From the NCBI GenBank assembly GCA_029945375.1, contig CM057058.1, positions 992,001-1,056,000 of the forward strand: 64,000 nucleotides of DNA. Reading direction: 5' to 3'. A model generated the notes under the pieces. That model saw nothing but the letters and a program-made list of their open reading frames with translations, made no database searches and had not been told where the DNA came from. The number at the start of each line of letters is the position of its first letter. Position 1 is the first letter of the stretch. Source of the DNA: Agaricus subrufescens. Lineage: Eukaryota; Basidiomycota; Agaricomycetes; Agaricales; Agaricaceae. This document shows, in pieces, positions 34,187 to 46,200 of this stretch. The translations under genes and the position numbers were made by a program.

Positions 34187-36087
34187 ATTGGATAATACAT
34201 CATCTACTGAGAGTGGTCCACTTGTAACTGACAAGAGTACTTTCCTCAAGCGAGTATCATCAATAAAACACTGACTCTTGGGATATCGCTGGTCTCGAGA
34301 AATGGCATCATGGTGCTTTGACATCGGTGGGTAAATCGTATCCAGCACTCGCTTCTTGCTATATCCTAACGTTATTCCGTCCCAGATCACCGTCTCAGGT
34401 ACCAGGCCACATTGAGGGCATATCATGTCACCGGAGAGGTCCAGTAAGTCAATGTATCCAAACCAAACTTTTCTGAAGACCGATTCTTCTACAAATGACG
34501 GTTGGGCAGGCCTTGACCATTTACAATATCGTCTAAGGACAACCTTTATCCACGCACTAAAGGGTGTTTTGGACGAGGTGAAAGCAGACGTATATTCATC
34601 TAGCAGGTCGTGGGAGAACAAGAGGTTGTTGTTATAGTTGAATATTCCCAATTCCCGACAGTCAGGCCCGATGGTTTTACTGGCGTAACAAATGGTCTTG
34701 CAATTGGGGCACTTTTGGAGTTGGATGCGGGTGGAAATGGGCCTCAGCAGGGTGTACACCGTACATGGTTTTTCAATGATATCAGCTTCTTGATGAAACG
34801 GATGGCCACAGCTGCATCGCGAGTTTGTCATCAGCACAATGGGGTTGGGCACATCTGCTACTGGTGGTGGCTCATCATAGAGCATTCGGTCGGTTGAAAT
34901 CCGTGCCCAATCGGACACCATTATGGGCAAGTATGAGATATTATGCTGGCTCGCCTTGACCAGTGGCACAGACTGATTGCGAACATGATCTAAGAACGGA
35001 CTCAGCGGATGATAAACAATAATTACTAGAGTCGACTCACCTGTTATAGCTATACTGTCATCGCTTATGCCATGGGTCGCCGTGAGAAGCTGCCCGAGAT
35101 AAGCCTGGCAATTTGTTACATGCGCACAACCGTTTGTTCCATCTCGTGAACATTGCCATTTCCCAAACCCAGTGTCGGGACCCACATATGTTACGATGAC
35201 TCTGTTCTTTGCCATGGAATGTGTCCCCTCGAGGCCAACGGAAAACAGATTCAACCATCTGTCTTCTACGGCATCTCTCCAGAACAAAATGACAGGGTTA
35301 ATGTCGCCTTGGTATTCTAGTGAGCATGGGTTGTCAGCAGGAAGTATAGGCGGACCTGGTACTATTGAAGGGGTGCAAGGTTCTTCTTCAGTCAGGTAGC
35401 GTTGATGGACGCATGTTTCACTGTCTCTGGCGCAGGGACAGTAGCAGACGGGTACGAGAATGCCTGCTTCGTTTCGGTGTATTTGAACATGATACCAGTA
35501 ATGCTTTATCACGGTTAGTCATACCATGAAAGCTGTAGCCACGACCCTTCACTCACCGTTCTTTTCCCTACTCTAGAATCCCATCCTGTCACGACATAAA
35601 GGCTGGGCGCGAGTTGAAAAAACGGGATCGCTTCGGTCATCACAGCTTCCGCAAAAAGCTCATAGGTATCTATAGAGCTTGTTTCGTCACCAGGTAGTGG
35701 CGAGGCATCGACCATCAATGCGTCATTTTCAATGACAAACGGATCCAATGCAAGTCCTCCTCGGTCGTCTTCAAAATGACTTAATGGCTGTACTGCAGCC
35801 ATGTCTGACACAGCTGTCGATGGCTCTGCCTGGTTGGAGGATCCCTCCGGGTTTGACATTGGCCTGGCGCGCATGGAGACTACGAGGCGTCTCTTCTTCT
35901 GAGGTGAGGGTTTCAGTTCCGATTCTGGTGCGTCGTTAACGCTGCAGTGCCATTCTTTCTGGTCCCTGGAGGGCGTTGAAGTATGATATGAGTGCCGGGC
36001 GGCGGGGTAAGAAAGCGGCGAGGTTTGGGGTTGGGCATTTGATGGAGGAACGCATGGAACAACTTCAAGATGTGCAACGTACGACAT
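34187..36087 (-). CDS. Cysteine-cluster protein of the KDZ-associated type, catalytic domain missing
   Basis: Exons 36087-35557 and 35503-34187 joined in frame by a 53-nt intron with branch CTAAC, giving about 616 residues up to a GTAAGT donor at 34186 that has no recognisable following exon. Exon 1 is disordered (basic SPQKKRRLVVSMRARP) and then FFQLAPSLYVVTGWDSRVGK. Exon 2 has many cysteine pairs: CYCPCARDSETCVH, CSCGHPFHQEADIIEKPC, CPNCKTICYASKTIGPDC and MICPQCGLVPETVIWDGITL. The block with LLFSHDLLDEYTSAFTSSKT is characteristic, to my memory, of CxC (CxC4-like) domains found N-terminal to KDZ transposases. The exact family label should be checked. The normal downstream transposase domain is absent, so it is either a truncated element or a free-standing zinc-binding protein. 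Confidence 0.65.
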
Positions 36088-36462
36088 TCACAGTATCGTC
36101 GTACTCCCCAACATTGATACGACTCCTGTTGCCTGACAAAGCCCCAAAAAGTTGACTCCGGTTCTAATGTCACCCGCTCAACCGAGGAAATCAGCCAGGC
36201 TACCTAGATTGGGTGAAGCCGCTGCCGTGAGCTCAGCTCGGGCGCCCAGAAGGTGTCACCGGTGCCCAGATTTTCCATTGAAATCCACATGTGGGTGTTC
36301 TAGACGACGGGTTGTTGTATCGAACGCGAAGGTTCGTAGTGATTTTCGTTTATGCTCAGTGAGCGCTGAGTGACACTCTTGTTGTCTAGAACAACACTAG
36401 TGTTGCCTTTGGCGACTCAATGGTAAGTAGATGCGTGGTCAGACAACATGTTCTACTAGCTC
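36088..36462. other. Intergenic region between divergent genes
   Basis: Space between the minus-strand cysteine-cluster gene and the plus-strand gene at 36463. It contains GTTCTAGACGACGG and GTCTAGAACAAC variants near 36298-36390 but no clear gene; the plus-strand frame at 36152-36373 lacks coding character. Confidence 0.35.
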
Positions 36463-37075
36463 ATGGATCAGGGGCTACAACAGGAACGTGAGCCGACACA
36501 GGCTCCATTATCGAATGGCAACACTCCTACTGGCCGTCCGAGTGCGATTGACCGCGAGATCACATCACCGCCCATCGCTCTTAATCACAATTGGGCAATT
36601 GATCCCACTCTGCTGGCTGATGAACAAGCCCGTGTTCAAGACTCCACCTCGATCGCTGAACAGGTTGGGAGTGAAAATGGAGATGAGGGCACTAGGGGAA
36701 ACTCGGAGGCTGGAAAAAGAGCGAGTCAAAGATTAACAACGACCCAGAAAGCCGCGAAACATGGAGTTGTGGATGGTGTAATGAAGGGCAATGCGGTCTA
36801 TAGTTCGATTTTTCACCTACCATTGGAAGTAGAGCCTAATGTTGGACAGGGGTGGTGCGGCAGAATGACAAGCGAACCCCAATTTCGGACGCTTCCTCCG
36901 CGACCACGAGATACAATCGAGAATTGCCTTTAATCATTTCTAGGGTAAGTGGAAGACGTATACTCGCAGACTGTGAACTGGTTCTGACGTTTGAACGATA
37001 AGGCTGAAAGAATGGCACTGGAAACTGATGCTTATGTCCTTGTATTGGCACAGCAAGCAACGGGCTCATCCACAT
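36463..37075 (+). pseudogene. 5' part of a host-type gene split by the Plavaka transposon
   Basis: ATG 36463 (MDQGLQQEREPTQAPLSNGN). The N-terminal region is polar and disordered and contains RLTTTQKAAKHGVV. After one or more introns an exon begins at about 36992 (AERMALETDAYVLVLAQQAT) and runs into the transposon end at 37076. Joining the flanks across the element with one AT copy kept continues the frame (...TGSST CASIHFASEQLRRD...), which shows the 3' part lies at 48458-48774. The C-terminal half is a long coiled coil. I recall similar hypothetical proteins in Agaricomycetes; function unknown. Confidence 0.65.
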
Positions 37076-37089
37076 CAGGAAAATGTTTT
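37076..37089 (+). repeat. Left TIR of the Plavaka element
   Basis: CAGGAAAATGTTTT, exact reverse complement of 48442-48455. Preceded by the AT target copy. Confidence 0.8.
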
Positions 37090-37458
37090 GATCCTTAGTA
37101 TGACTTAGGACAAATTGACTTAATCATGCCTTATTTAACATAGCATAAGATGCATAAGGTATATTAAGTACATGTTTAAGGAAAAATTGATTTCCATAAG
37201 TTTGTTGTTCTTCAACATTATCCTAAGTCATGCCACAGAGCATTAAGTCGTTTCATATGGTCACTAAGTAATGATCATATACAATAAGAGGTAGAATAAG
37301 TAGCACTCATGACCATCAGTTGAACTCTCTTGGAATAAGTAATAGTAAATGTTATAAGTATCTTTATAAGTATTGTACTAAGTATTATTAAAGTATAAGT
37401 TATTCTGAAAGACTGCTGTTAGCATATCAAATTGTGGGCAATTCTACACTCACCAATA
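37090..37458. repeat. Left subterminal repeat zone of the Plavaka element
   Basis: AT-rich sequence with many short variants such as GACTTAGG, GACTTAATCATGCC, GCATAAGATGCATAAGG and CTAAGTA. Similar motifs in the opposite orientation fill 48130-48440. Such clusters are often transposase-binding sites in CACTA-like elements. Confidence 0.55.
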
Positions 37459-39772
37459 TCATTTTGCAATCTCAAATGCATGGTGATCAATGTATTTGTT
37501 GACATAGAATGTCCAAAAACTATCAAGTGATGTCACAGATGAGGATCCCCGAGGAACTGTGAAACCATCTTCAAAGTATGGGAGGAGATGAGCTGCTCGA
37601 TAAATTGAAGACAAAGGAATAATATGAAAGTCAGGGTGAGCACCACGGAAACAAGGGCGGACCATCCACATCCCTGTGTCTTCATCAGGATGTGTCTTGA
37701 CATAACGATACTTATGAATAAGAGCACACACATGCTCTTGGTCCTGGAAACTGAATGAAAAGAAACAATGAACACGAGCAATGCTCAGTCCATTGCTGAT
37801 TGTGTCAGCACCAGGGTGATCTCTGATGAACACAGTATCAAAACGCCTGGGGCCCCCACGCCAGGAATCAACAGCACGAATTCGCTCTGCTTTCATGCCA
37901 TTGGGAGATCTGACATCACTTGGTGCATAAAAGTGAGCAACTGCTGATGGAAAGGTTGAGACTAGAAGAGACATGCACTGGTTGACTGTGATATTGCTAT
38001 CACAATTGCACAGATACAAATAAAATAGTCAGTCAAACTTTTCATGCAAAAAGTTGATAGCAATTGAGGCAAAAGGCACTTTGGATACTATAGTATATAT
38101 TAGACACAATTTACTGATTTTAATATTGAGGAGGTACATACCAGTTGTCCTCCTAGCAGGGGCAATTCCATTCATCCTTCTCTGCATTCCAATAGGCATC
38201 CCATGGTGGTTATTCTCTTCATCGTCACTGTCACCCTCTTGACTGCCACCATATGACAGATTGTTATCCTTCAGCTGGCCAGGATCTGGTATTTAATGAG
38301 TGAGTGTTATAGAAAAATTAATTCATTGATTTAAACATACTTTGTGGAGACATACAATCAAGCATACCAAGTTTCTCAAAGTGAATTCGGGCTGCAGCTA
38401 AAGCACTAGACTGCCGATTCACAGTGAGAATCTGATCAAGTGCTTTATGCCGATTAGATCTTTGGTATGGATCTTTGACAGCTTCAATATGCATTGATTC
38501 AGTAATTGAAGAACAGAGCCCATTAGGAGCACCAAATGCTCAGATAAGGAAAAGATAGTGGTCCATAGCATGCTGGCGAGGGGGTGTAGAATTTTCTGGT
38601 CGGATACCAGATGTGACAAAAATATCATGATATTTTCGGAAACGGTCATGTGCATCTTGAAGATCCTTGAGATCATCTGAGTCAATTATTTCGCGACGAA
38701 CGATATAAGTGAGCTCAATAAATGCACAAAATGTACGAATGATTTCCATAGGAACATAACCAGTAAGAGCAGCCAAATATATCTGTGAGGATATAAATGA
38801 GCTGAAAGACTCTGGGACCAAGTTGGAGAAATATATAAACCTTCATTAAGGCCTTTGAGTCATTTCCAGTCCACTGGTTAAATTCATGGCCAGTAGGGAA
38901 ATTTCGTAGACCTGTGAAAGGTGGTGCAATCGAGATACTAGTACCATGTCAAACACAATAGAAAAGTATGCTGCTGAAAGAGGTGCTTACCGATGGTCTA
39001 TATCATCAAGGATTTCTTTTGCTTTTCGAGGTGAATCAGCATGAGCATATATATATTTTTCTGTCCAGTCAATAAGGTGATCTTTGAAGGTGCCTTTTAT
39101 AAGCTGATGAAGGATATCGGGTGACAAGTTTTCGTATATAGAGGCTTGAGGGAAATATTCTGTAAAGGGCTAGTGATGTGAGAAATGAACTGAGGTAGAA
39201 AAAAGAACAAGGTGTGCTTACAATAACATCTCCGATAAGTCCATACTCTTCCCAGAGTGTCCCAAGCTCAAAATGTTTGACAAGCGCAACTGTATGTTCT
39301 ACTGTGCAAGGGATCACGGGTTCCCCTGGAGGTACACGAAGGCCTAGTGATGGTAATGCAAGGCATCTGTTGTTTTTATTTGAGTATGGATATAGATATA
39401 TTGAAATAAACGTTCACTTACCTGGTGCACCAGTTTTGTACAACGCAAGCTAGTGAACACTGCTCAGGATAGTCTGCGATGTAAGGCCCTAAGCTGAAAA
39501 TCGCCCTTCGAAAATGCCCATCCCCACATTTAACCACCTGTGGTCTCGTCATAGCTGGTTTAAGACTCGATAGGATATGTCGAAGTGATGAATGAAGCAG
39601 TTGGCGTTTGAACTTTCGAAATGTAGCTGTGTTTCTGTATTGTACCTCGGCTAATAATGTATTTGTCATTAAAAGTTTGAATGGAGTTAAATATGACCTA
39701 CTCTTGACATCATGAAGGAAGCCTATGAGTACAATTCCACCACGTCGAGTACGACGGGTGTTATTATGAATA

Positions 39773-40129
39773 CAGTGGGGGACAAAACTGTTCCAATGTT
39801 TTGTACCTTTGCAAAGAATGCTATATACCAGTGCACATAAAATGTTTAAAGTCTTGAGGATATTTATGAATATACCTTAGTATCTAAGCTACCATTGTGT
39901 GATGTTATGTGGCTGTACAGTTATTATTGGCTATTATATAATATTTTAAGTCAGAGCATCATTGGAACGGTTTTGTCCCTGTGCATTGAAAATACAGAAT
40001 TGGCTACTTATCAAGGCAGAGGATACTATTTTCTGGCTATCAAAGCTACAAATGGTAGATTTGGTATTGATGCCATCAATATCTGATCAAATGCTGCTGA
40101 TAAGATATCAGAATCCATCTATATGCTGC
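39773..40129 (+). repeat. Left long TIR of the Tc1/mariner-type element
   Basis: About 357 bp matching the reverse complement of 40994-41349 with only scattered differences (for example ACAAAACTGTT versus ACACAACTGTT near the end). Confidence 0.85.
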
Positions 40130-40993
40130 TCTATAGATGTAATAGTCTATTAGGTAGAAATTCATTAACTTTTACCTCACTATTGATATTTATTTACTGT
40201 ATTTTGGCAAAACTCATATTAAGAGGCTGGTTAAACTCAACAATATCTAATTTTAGGTAATCCATACTATTTTAAAGTTGATTTGCTGCTATATCACATT
40301 TGTTAAGCTTGTACTTGATATATTCTACCTATAATACTCTAGGATTGAATCATGTGAAAATTCCAAGATATATCTGAAAAGATTAACATTCAATAATACT
40401 TCATGTTTAGTAGTTATTTGAGCTCTTGCCCATTCTATGCAATCTTACAGTACAATTCTTTTCATTTATACACACTAACACTTTTTACCCTCTGCTTGTA
40501 AAGCTCTTACACTTCCATCAGCATATTGTTTTCAGTTACATATGATTATAATCTATTATTCTCAATATTCTGAGCCTATTTGTATCTTGATTAGTCATCA
40601 GAAACAAGCCCTGGTGCACTTTTACAGATACTCTCTAGAGTCTACTATATATTTATGTAAATACAGGCTTGTGCAGGAAGGTTAAAGCTTTTGTTTGCTC
40701 TTTGATTGAGTGTTACATAAGCACTAACATTTATAGCATTAATTGGAACAATCAGCTTTCCAGCAAGTGGGTTGTTTGTGTGCAAAAAATAGATGAAAGT
40801 ATATTTCTACCTAAGGATGATCATATTTATGTCAGCAAATAAGTCTTTAAATGGCATAAATTACATAATCTAGTATATTATTGTACTTAGATAACTGTTT
40901 TAATATAAATTACATCACAAGCCTTGAAGATAATGGAATAATAAGCTAGAGATTAAAGATTTACTACTTAACAAAGTACCTAATCTTTATAGT

Positions 40994-41349
40994 AGCATAT
41001 AGATGGATTTTGATATCTTATCAGCAGCATTTGATCAGATATTGATGGCATCAATACCAAATCTACCATTTGTAGCTTTGATAGCCAGAAAATAGTATCC
41101 TCTGCCTTGATAAGTAGCCAATTCTGTATTTTCAATGCACAGGGACAAAACCGTTCCAATGATGCTCTGACTTAAAATAATTATATAATAGCCAATGATA
41201 ACTGTACAGCCACATAACATCACACAATGGTAGCTTAGATACTAAGGTATACTCATAAATATCCTCAAGACTTTAAACATTTTATGTGTGCTGGTATATA
41301 GCATTCTTTGCAAAGGTACAAAACATTGGAACAGTTGTGTCCCCCACTG
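40994..41349 (-). repeat. Right long TIR of the Tc1/mariner-type element
   Basis: Reverse complement of 39773-40129. A hairpin stem of over 350 bp could form if transcribed through. Confidence 0.85.
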
Positions 41350-43288
41350 TATTCCCAATAGACAGATAGAGTGGCCAGTATGAATTATCGCCAGTGCCTA
41401 CTGAGACTGTTGTCTTATCGCTTCCAAGTATTATTGGAACAAACATAGCATCATGAGTATGAGGGTCCTGGCTAATCTCATCCTGAAGAAGCGTTATGTC
41501 AGAGTTAACATCAAATCAGTAGAGACTGAAGGCTTACTGCTTGTCTCCAAGCCCAGTCACCAGACATAAAATGCTGGAAGCGATGCTTCAAATCGAGGTA
41601 TTCATGATAGGGTGAATAATCAAACTCTCCTGCAAAGTCGGGGTTCCCTATGAGCTTCTCTACAACAGCAAGGGGATCACGGTAGTGAACCGGGTACTCT
41701 GCCTCCATCCAAGATGGGCGAAGTTCAGGTTCAGGCTCTGGTATGTCGAGTCCACCCATATACGTGATAGTGGCAGACTGCCATGATACCTCACCATACG
41801 GGATTGCATCGAGGGTTGCATAGAGATGTTTATGGTTGGTAAACGGCAAACTCCCCTCCCTACCAGCCCAAAGACGCATAAGCTCATTAATTTTTCCAGC
41901 TGACATCTCCTCACTCAAGTATAGGAATTCAGCAGTCTCAAACTGATGCTTATCCTCGAATGGGAACCAGTCCGTATTCTGATTACCAATCGGCTCTGTT
42001 GGGGGTACACCGGGAGGAAGCAACCATCCATCCGCATCGCAAGGTGCACCTGTGTTCCAGTGAGTCAAAGTTGCAATCCACATAGCTATAACGGATCATT
42101 ACTCACCTGTTAGGAATAGATGATGAACACGCCTCAAGCGGGGTTCATCGTCTGCTTCTGGAGTGTCTGATGACGTGGCCATAGCCTCAGGGGAGTCCAA
42201 AGGCAGATGACGGTCATAGTCTTGTTTTAATTTGATAAGAGAGATACAAAAACGTTACAATCATAGGGCATACATTCATTCATATCCTCGTCAAGACCAG
42301 CACTGAACAACTCTGGTTGGCCTTGATAACTTAGACGAGCTTGAAAGTCTTGAACAAAGGGAGTAGCAGGAGATAACGCTCTTGCTGCAAATGGCTGTTG
42401 AGACTGTTGAGTGCCAGCTGGCGAGGCGGCAGGTATCATGTTTCGCATAGACAATGGTGTTTGAAAACTTTGCTCGTGCTCTGACATAGTATCTTCAGCT
42501 TGAAGATTCAGGCCTAATCCACTAGTGGTATCGGAGTCAGTCCTGGAGTCGTCATTATGAGCCTTGGAGTTTGATTCAGTTATAATGACTATGAACACGG
42601 TGGAGCGAATACTTTCTTACTGAGGTAGCATAGTCATGGTCCAAGGCCTTGCTGCCAGGTGCTGCATTACAAGCTGAGGAAGTAAAGGAACTTCGTCAGC
42701 AGTGCTGGTAGTGTTATAGTAACTACTTAACCGTGGCATACCCAACCCAAATTCTGGCACTGAGTTGAAGTTCTGAGCCGTGCAAATAGTGTGCTTGTGA
42801 ATAACATGTTGCTTGAGACCCTGCTTGCTCTTGACCCATTTTCTGCAGTCGGCGAAAGGGCAGGAGATTGAAAAGGACTCAGGCTCATCATTCAAGGCCA
42901 TGGTCATGAGCACGAAGAATGCGGAGGCAATAGGACCTGGCACCTAATGTGGGTTAGTTCAATAATCATTGCCAGTTCCAGCTCGAGTACCCCGTCAGCG
43001 TGACTTACTGAATTATGTGTAAGGTACGTACCCCCAAGGCCTTGCCAATATTGGCAACAAAAAATTTGAACTTTAACATAACGTGACTTTGAGTCAACTC
43101 CTAACACCTCCGTTATCCCCAACATCGTCTTAGAACCTCAGCGTATACATCTACTCTAAAGTAACGCTAGTGAGTAATCTATTAAAAAATAGCTGTGCAG
43201 ACGGCTTACTGTTGTATCAGAAATCATGCCAATGACAACTTGCGAGGCAAACAAAACCAAGCGGCCGGCGCTTGTGCTCCTTCAAGCA

Positions 43289-46200
43289 ATGTCACCAAAA
43301 AAGACGAGACATAAAGGGAAGACACAAAAAATGAAAGAGATACCTGAGGAAGGTATCGCGCAAGTATCTGAGATTGAAGTAAGGCAAGCAAAACTGCACA
43401 GCGACGCGTCCAATGCAACCCCAGCAGGGGCAGTGTGCGCCGCCAGTAGAGCTAAAGCCAGGAAAGCCGACAACAGCGCCAATGGAGGCGCCTCAAAGTC
43501 ACGAAAAAGGCCAGAAAAGGTCTCTGTACGAAGTGCTAGCAATGATGTAAACAGAGGTGCAGTATTTCACATTGTACTTGAGAGTATACCTGTTGACCGT
43601 GAGTTTGAACTGGCAGGTGGTGACCTCAATATCGACGAGGAATCAGACCATGATGGAGGACTTCATGTTGAACCTTCAGGAAGTCCAGTGGATCGTCATT
43701 GAGATGTTGAAGCCACTACACCGGGCAGGAAAAAGGCCAGAGCCCCACACGCAACTTTGAAAGTTAGAAAAGCTATTGCAGCTAAAAAACTGGAGCAAGC
43801 AGCTGCGATTGACACTCCACTGGTAGTCGACGGCTCGGATGAAGCAGCGCTAGCGAACTCGAAGTCTAATGACAGCAACTGTCAGCGCACGAATTTGGTG
43901 ACAAAACGAGCACATACCTATGACCTCACGGTTAGTTCAAGCTATTAAACGCTGATAAAAAATTACAACTAACCTGCTGCGCTACTTTACAGGATCCAAA
44001 CACTGAATCTATAAGGTCACCCTTAGCAAAGCGCACGCGATGTGGCAGCCACTTACAAAGCAATATGAAAGCAACCGCGATGACAACAATCCCTATTCCA
44101 AAACTCAACTTGTTGAAAAGTCGAGGACAGCATGCTGAGGGAGTGACGATGGATAAAGCTACAAGTGAAAAGCCCATCGCTAGCATCAGCACAACCAGAT
44201 TTACAAGAGGAGAAGTAGTACTCTCCTCACCTCTTCAAGAAAGGTCGCCAATAGATCTCTTCGATGACAACATGGGGGAAAGACTATCCAATGCCAGCTT
44301 TGAGCTTGAGGAAGAACATGCTGCAGATGTTGAACATGGCATCAAGACTAAACGAGGGGCGCGCGGCAATGATCAAGTCACAGGGAAGAGAGGTCTCAAA
44401 GGGAGAAGGGTAGCAACGAGCATCGAATCGACTGACGATGAACTTGAAGACTTGAATCACCAAAACTCGGGATCTTCAGGCTCTGAGTATAATCCTAGTG
44501 CAAAGCCTAGTAGTGTCAGTGGGGTGGATATCGAGGACGATACGATGATGAAAGTTGATGAGACTGGCCTCGTAGAGTTTGGAATGTCTCCTCACGATTC
44601 GCCTGTCCTTCCCGCTAAACATCGATCCATTAAGCTCAGAGACCCGTGGCTTGGTGAGACATTCAATGACTATAAAGAGTGGTGCATGGAGGACGCTGAG
44701 AGTGATGACTTTTTATTATCAATGATCGAGCGAAAATTTTATGGAGACATACTAGACTCAATGGGGGATGGGAGCCAACCGCGTGAAGATAAATACTTCT
44801 CATGGCATGATAGAAACAGATACTTTGGGAGTCTGAGTCCCCGCGAGAAGGTAAGTACAAAGACTCCTCGATCGAAAGCAATGACTTACCACGTCCATGC
44901 CTATAGGTATCAAGCATATTGGCAGCTCAAAACGATATGAAGGACCTCCATCTCAACGCTAAGACACAAGGAAAGAAAAGGGTGGATGAGGGAGAGGACA
45001 TCGGGGACAGAACCAACTCAAAGGTGTGTGTTGCTGCGCATGAGCCTGAGGCAGGCATGCGCACAAGTTCATCATCGCTGACTAAATGAAGTTCCCACCT
45101 GGCTCTACCAAGTTCCACCACCACAAAGTCCATGGCAGGCACAAACGCTCTTCTGCCACTTCCGCTGGTGGTGCTCGTGCTTCCAATTTGTTTGATGACA
45201 AGAGGCCGGGGGTCAAAGATTGGGATCATCATTCAGAGTAAGTCGTTGAACATGTCTTTGGAGACCCCTTATTCTTTTACTAAGCGAATCAACCTGCCCC
45301 CAACTTTGACTCTGTAGCGACGATACAGAAGATGCTGATTGGTCCAAGGAACCCGCTTCCCCTCCCCCAGTGGTGGATTATCGCAAGGCCTCTGTCTCTA
45401 AGGCAAAAGCGAAAGGAAAGCAACGCTCTGACCTACCCGCCACGCAAATCATTGGCTTTGATAGCCGCAGCTTGACTGGTGAGCAAAGCAACGAAACTTT
45501 TGACACAGTAAACGATCTTGGCGGGATATCCGACCGAGACGAGGACCGAGGTGAGGAATATCTACATGCGAAGAGCAGTCCAGTGAAGGACGGAAGGCGG
45601 CTGGACAATCAAGTAAGTAAAATTCAAATCAGATGTTTTGAATCGTCTGCTAATCAACCTCTTACACACAGTTCATTGTACGTATTGATGACAGTCCCAA
45701 AGCTCGACCCGGCGGTAACAAGAATGGCACAAAGCGGCGATCAAGGAAGAATGAAGACGTTGCTGAAGCCGAATCTATTGACCAGCTCACCTCTGATTCA
45801 AAGGCCCGCGTTCGCGTCAAGAACAGGCATCTTCCGACCGAACTTACCCAACCCGTTGATATTTGGAAAACAATTGTATTGCCAACTTTCTTCAACTGGC
45901 TCGCAAGTCAAGACGATCCTTGGAACCAAAGTCAAAGCGCTATCGTCGATGCCCTGGAGACAATTTGTCGGGCCAGCGTCAGGAGCAGCTACACGCTCAA
46001 GCGGAATGGTGATACAACTGGGGTGAAAAGCACAGAGTATCAATGGGCGAGTCTAATAATGCAATACCTGAACATTCCTGATACTCTTTCTAGTTGGTAC
46101 AAAAGATAAGCAACTGGAAATCAAAGCTTGGGTCGACCGCTATTTGGGCCATCAACAAGATATTCGAATGCAAGCCGGAAGTATTTGGTGATTCGGATGA

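Larger units (their letters stand above)
39773..41349. mobile_element. Non-autonomous Tc1/mariner-type element inside the Plavaka gene
   Basis: 1,577 bp, starting CAGTGGGGGACA and ending with its reverse complement, flanked by TA on both sides (39771-39772 and 41350-41351). The inverted repeats are about 357 bp and highly alike. The AT-rich middle (about 40130-40993) has no transposase frame. Removing the element and one TA rejoins the Plavaka exon without a frame change (SIGN-IHNNTRRTRR), confirming the borders. The TA duplication and CAGT start fit Tc1/mariner-type families; without a transposase the exact family is open. Confidence 0.85.
37459..42907 (-). pseudogene. Plavaka transposase, split by an insertion and carrying an in-frame stop
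   Basis: ATG 42907. Exon 1 encodes a C2H2 zinc finger (CPFADCRKWVKSKQGLKQHV...H). Further exons follow: a disordered part, DADGWLLPPGVPPTEPIGNQ, the block with FLYLSEEMSAGKINELMRLW, PYHEYLDLKHRFQHFMSGDW, then FVPIILGSDKTTVSVGTGDN, where a 1.58 kb element (39773-41349) interrupts the exon. Beyond it come NNTRRTRRGGIVLIGFLHDV, CGDGHFRRAIFSLGPYIADY, the segment with YGLIGDVI, LSPDILHQLIKGTFKDHLID, FNQWTGNDSKALMKVY, FGAPNGLCSSITES, and at the end FWTFYVNKYIDHHAFEIAK. These blocks are typical of Plavaka proteins of basidiomycetes. Just before FGAPNGLCSS an in-frame TGA (about 38539) occurs where relatives have a residue; CGA to TGA is a likely cause. The enzyme would act at the element's TIRs. Confidence 0.85.

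Noticed and set aside
39895..40153. Short frames in the Tc1/mariner-type TIR as a transposase fragment
   Set aside because: The same frames appear at both inverted ends and lack DDE motifs; they are by-products of the TIR sequence.
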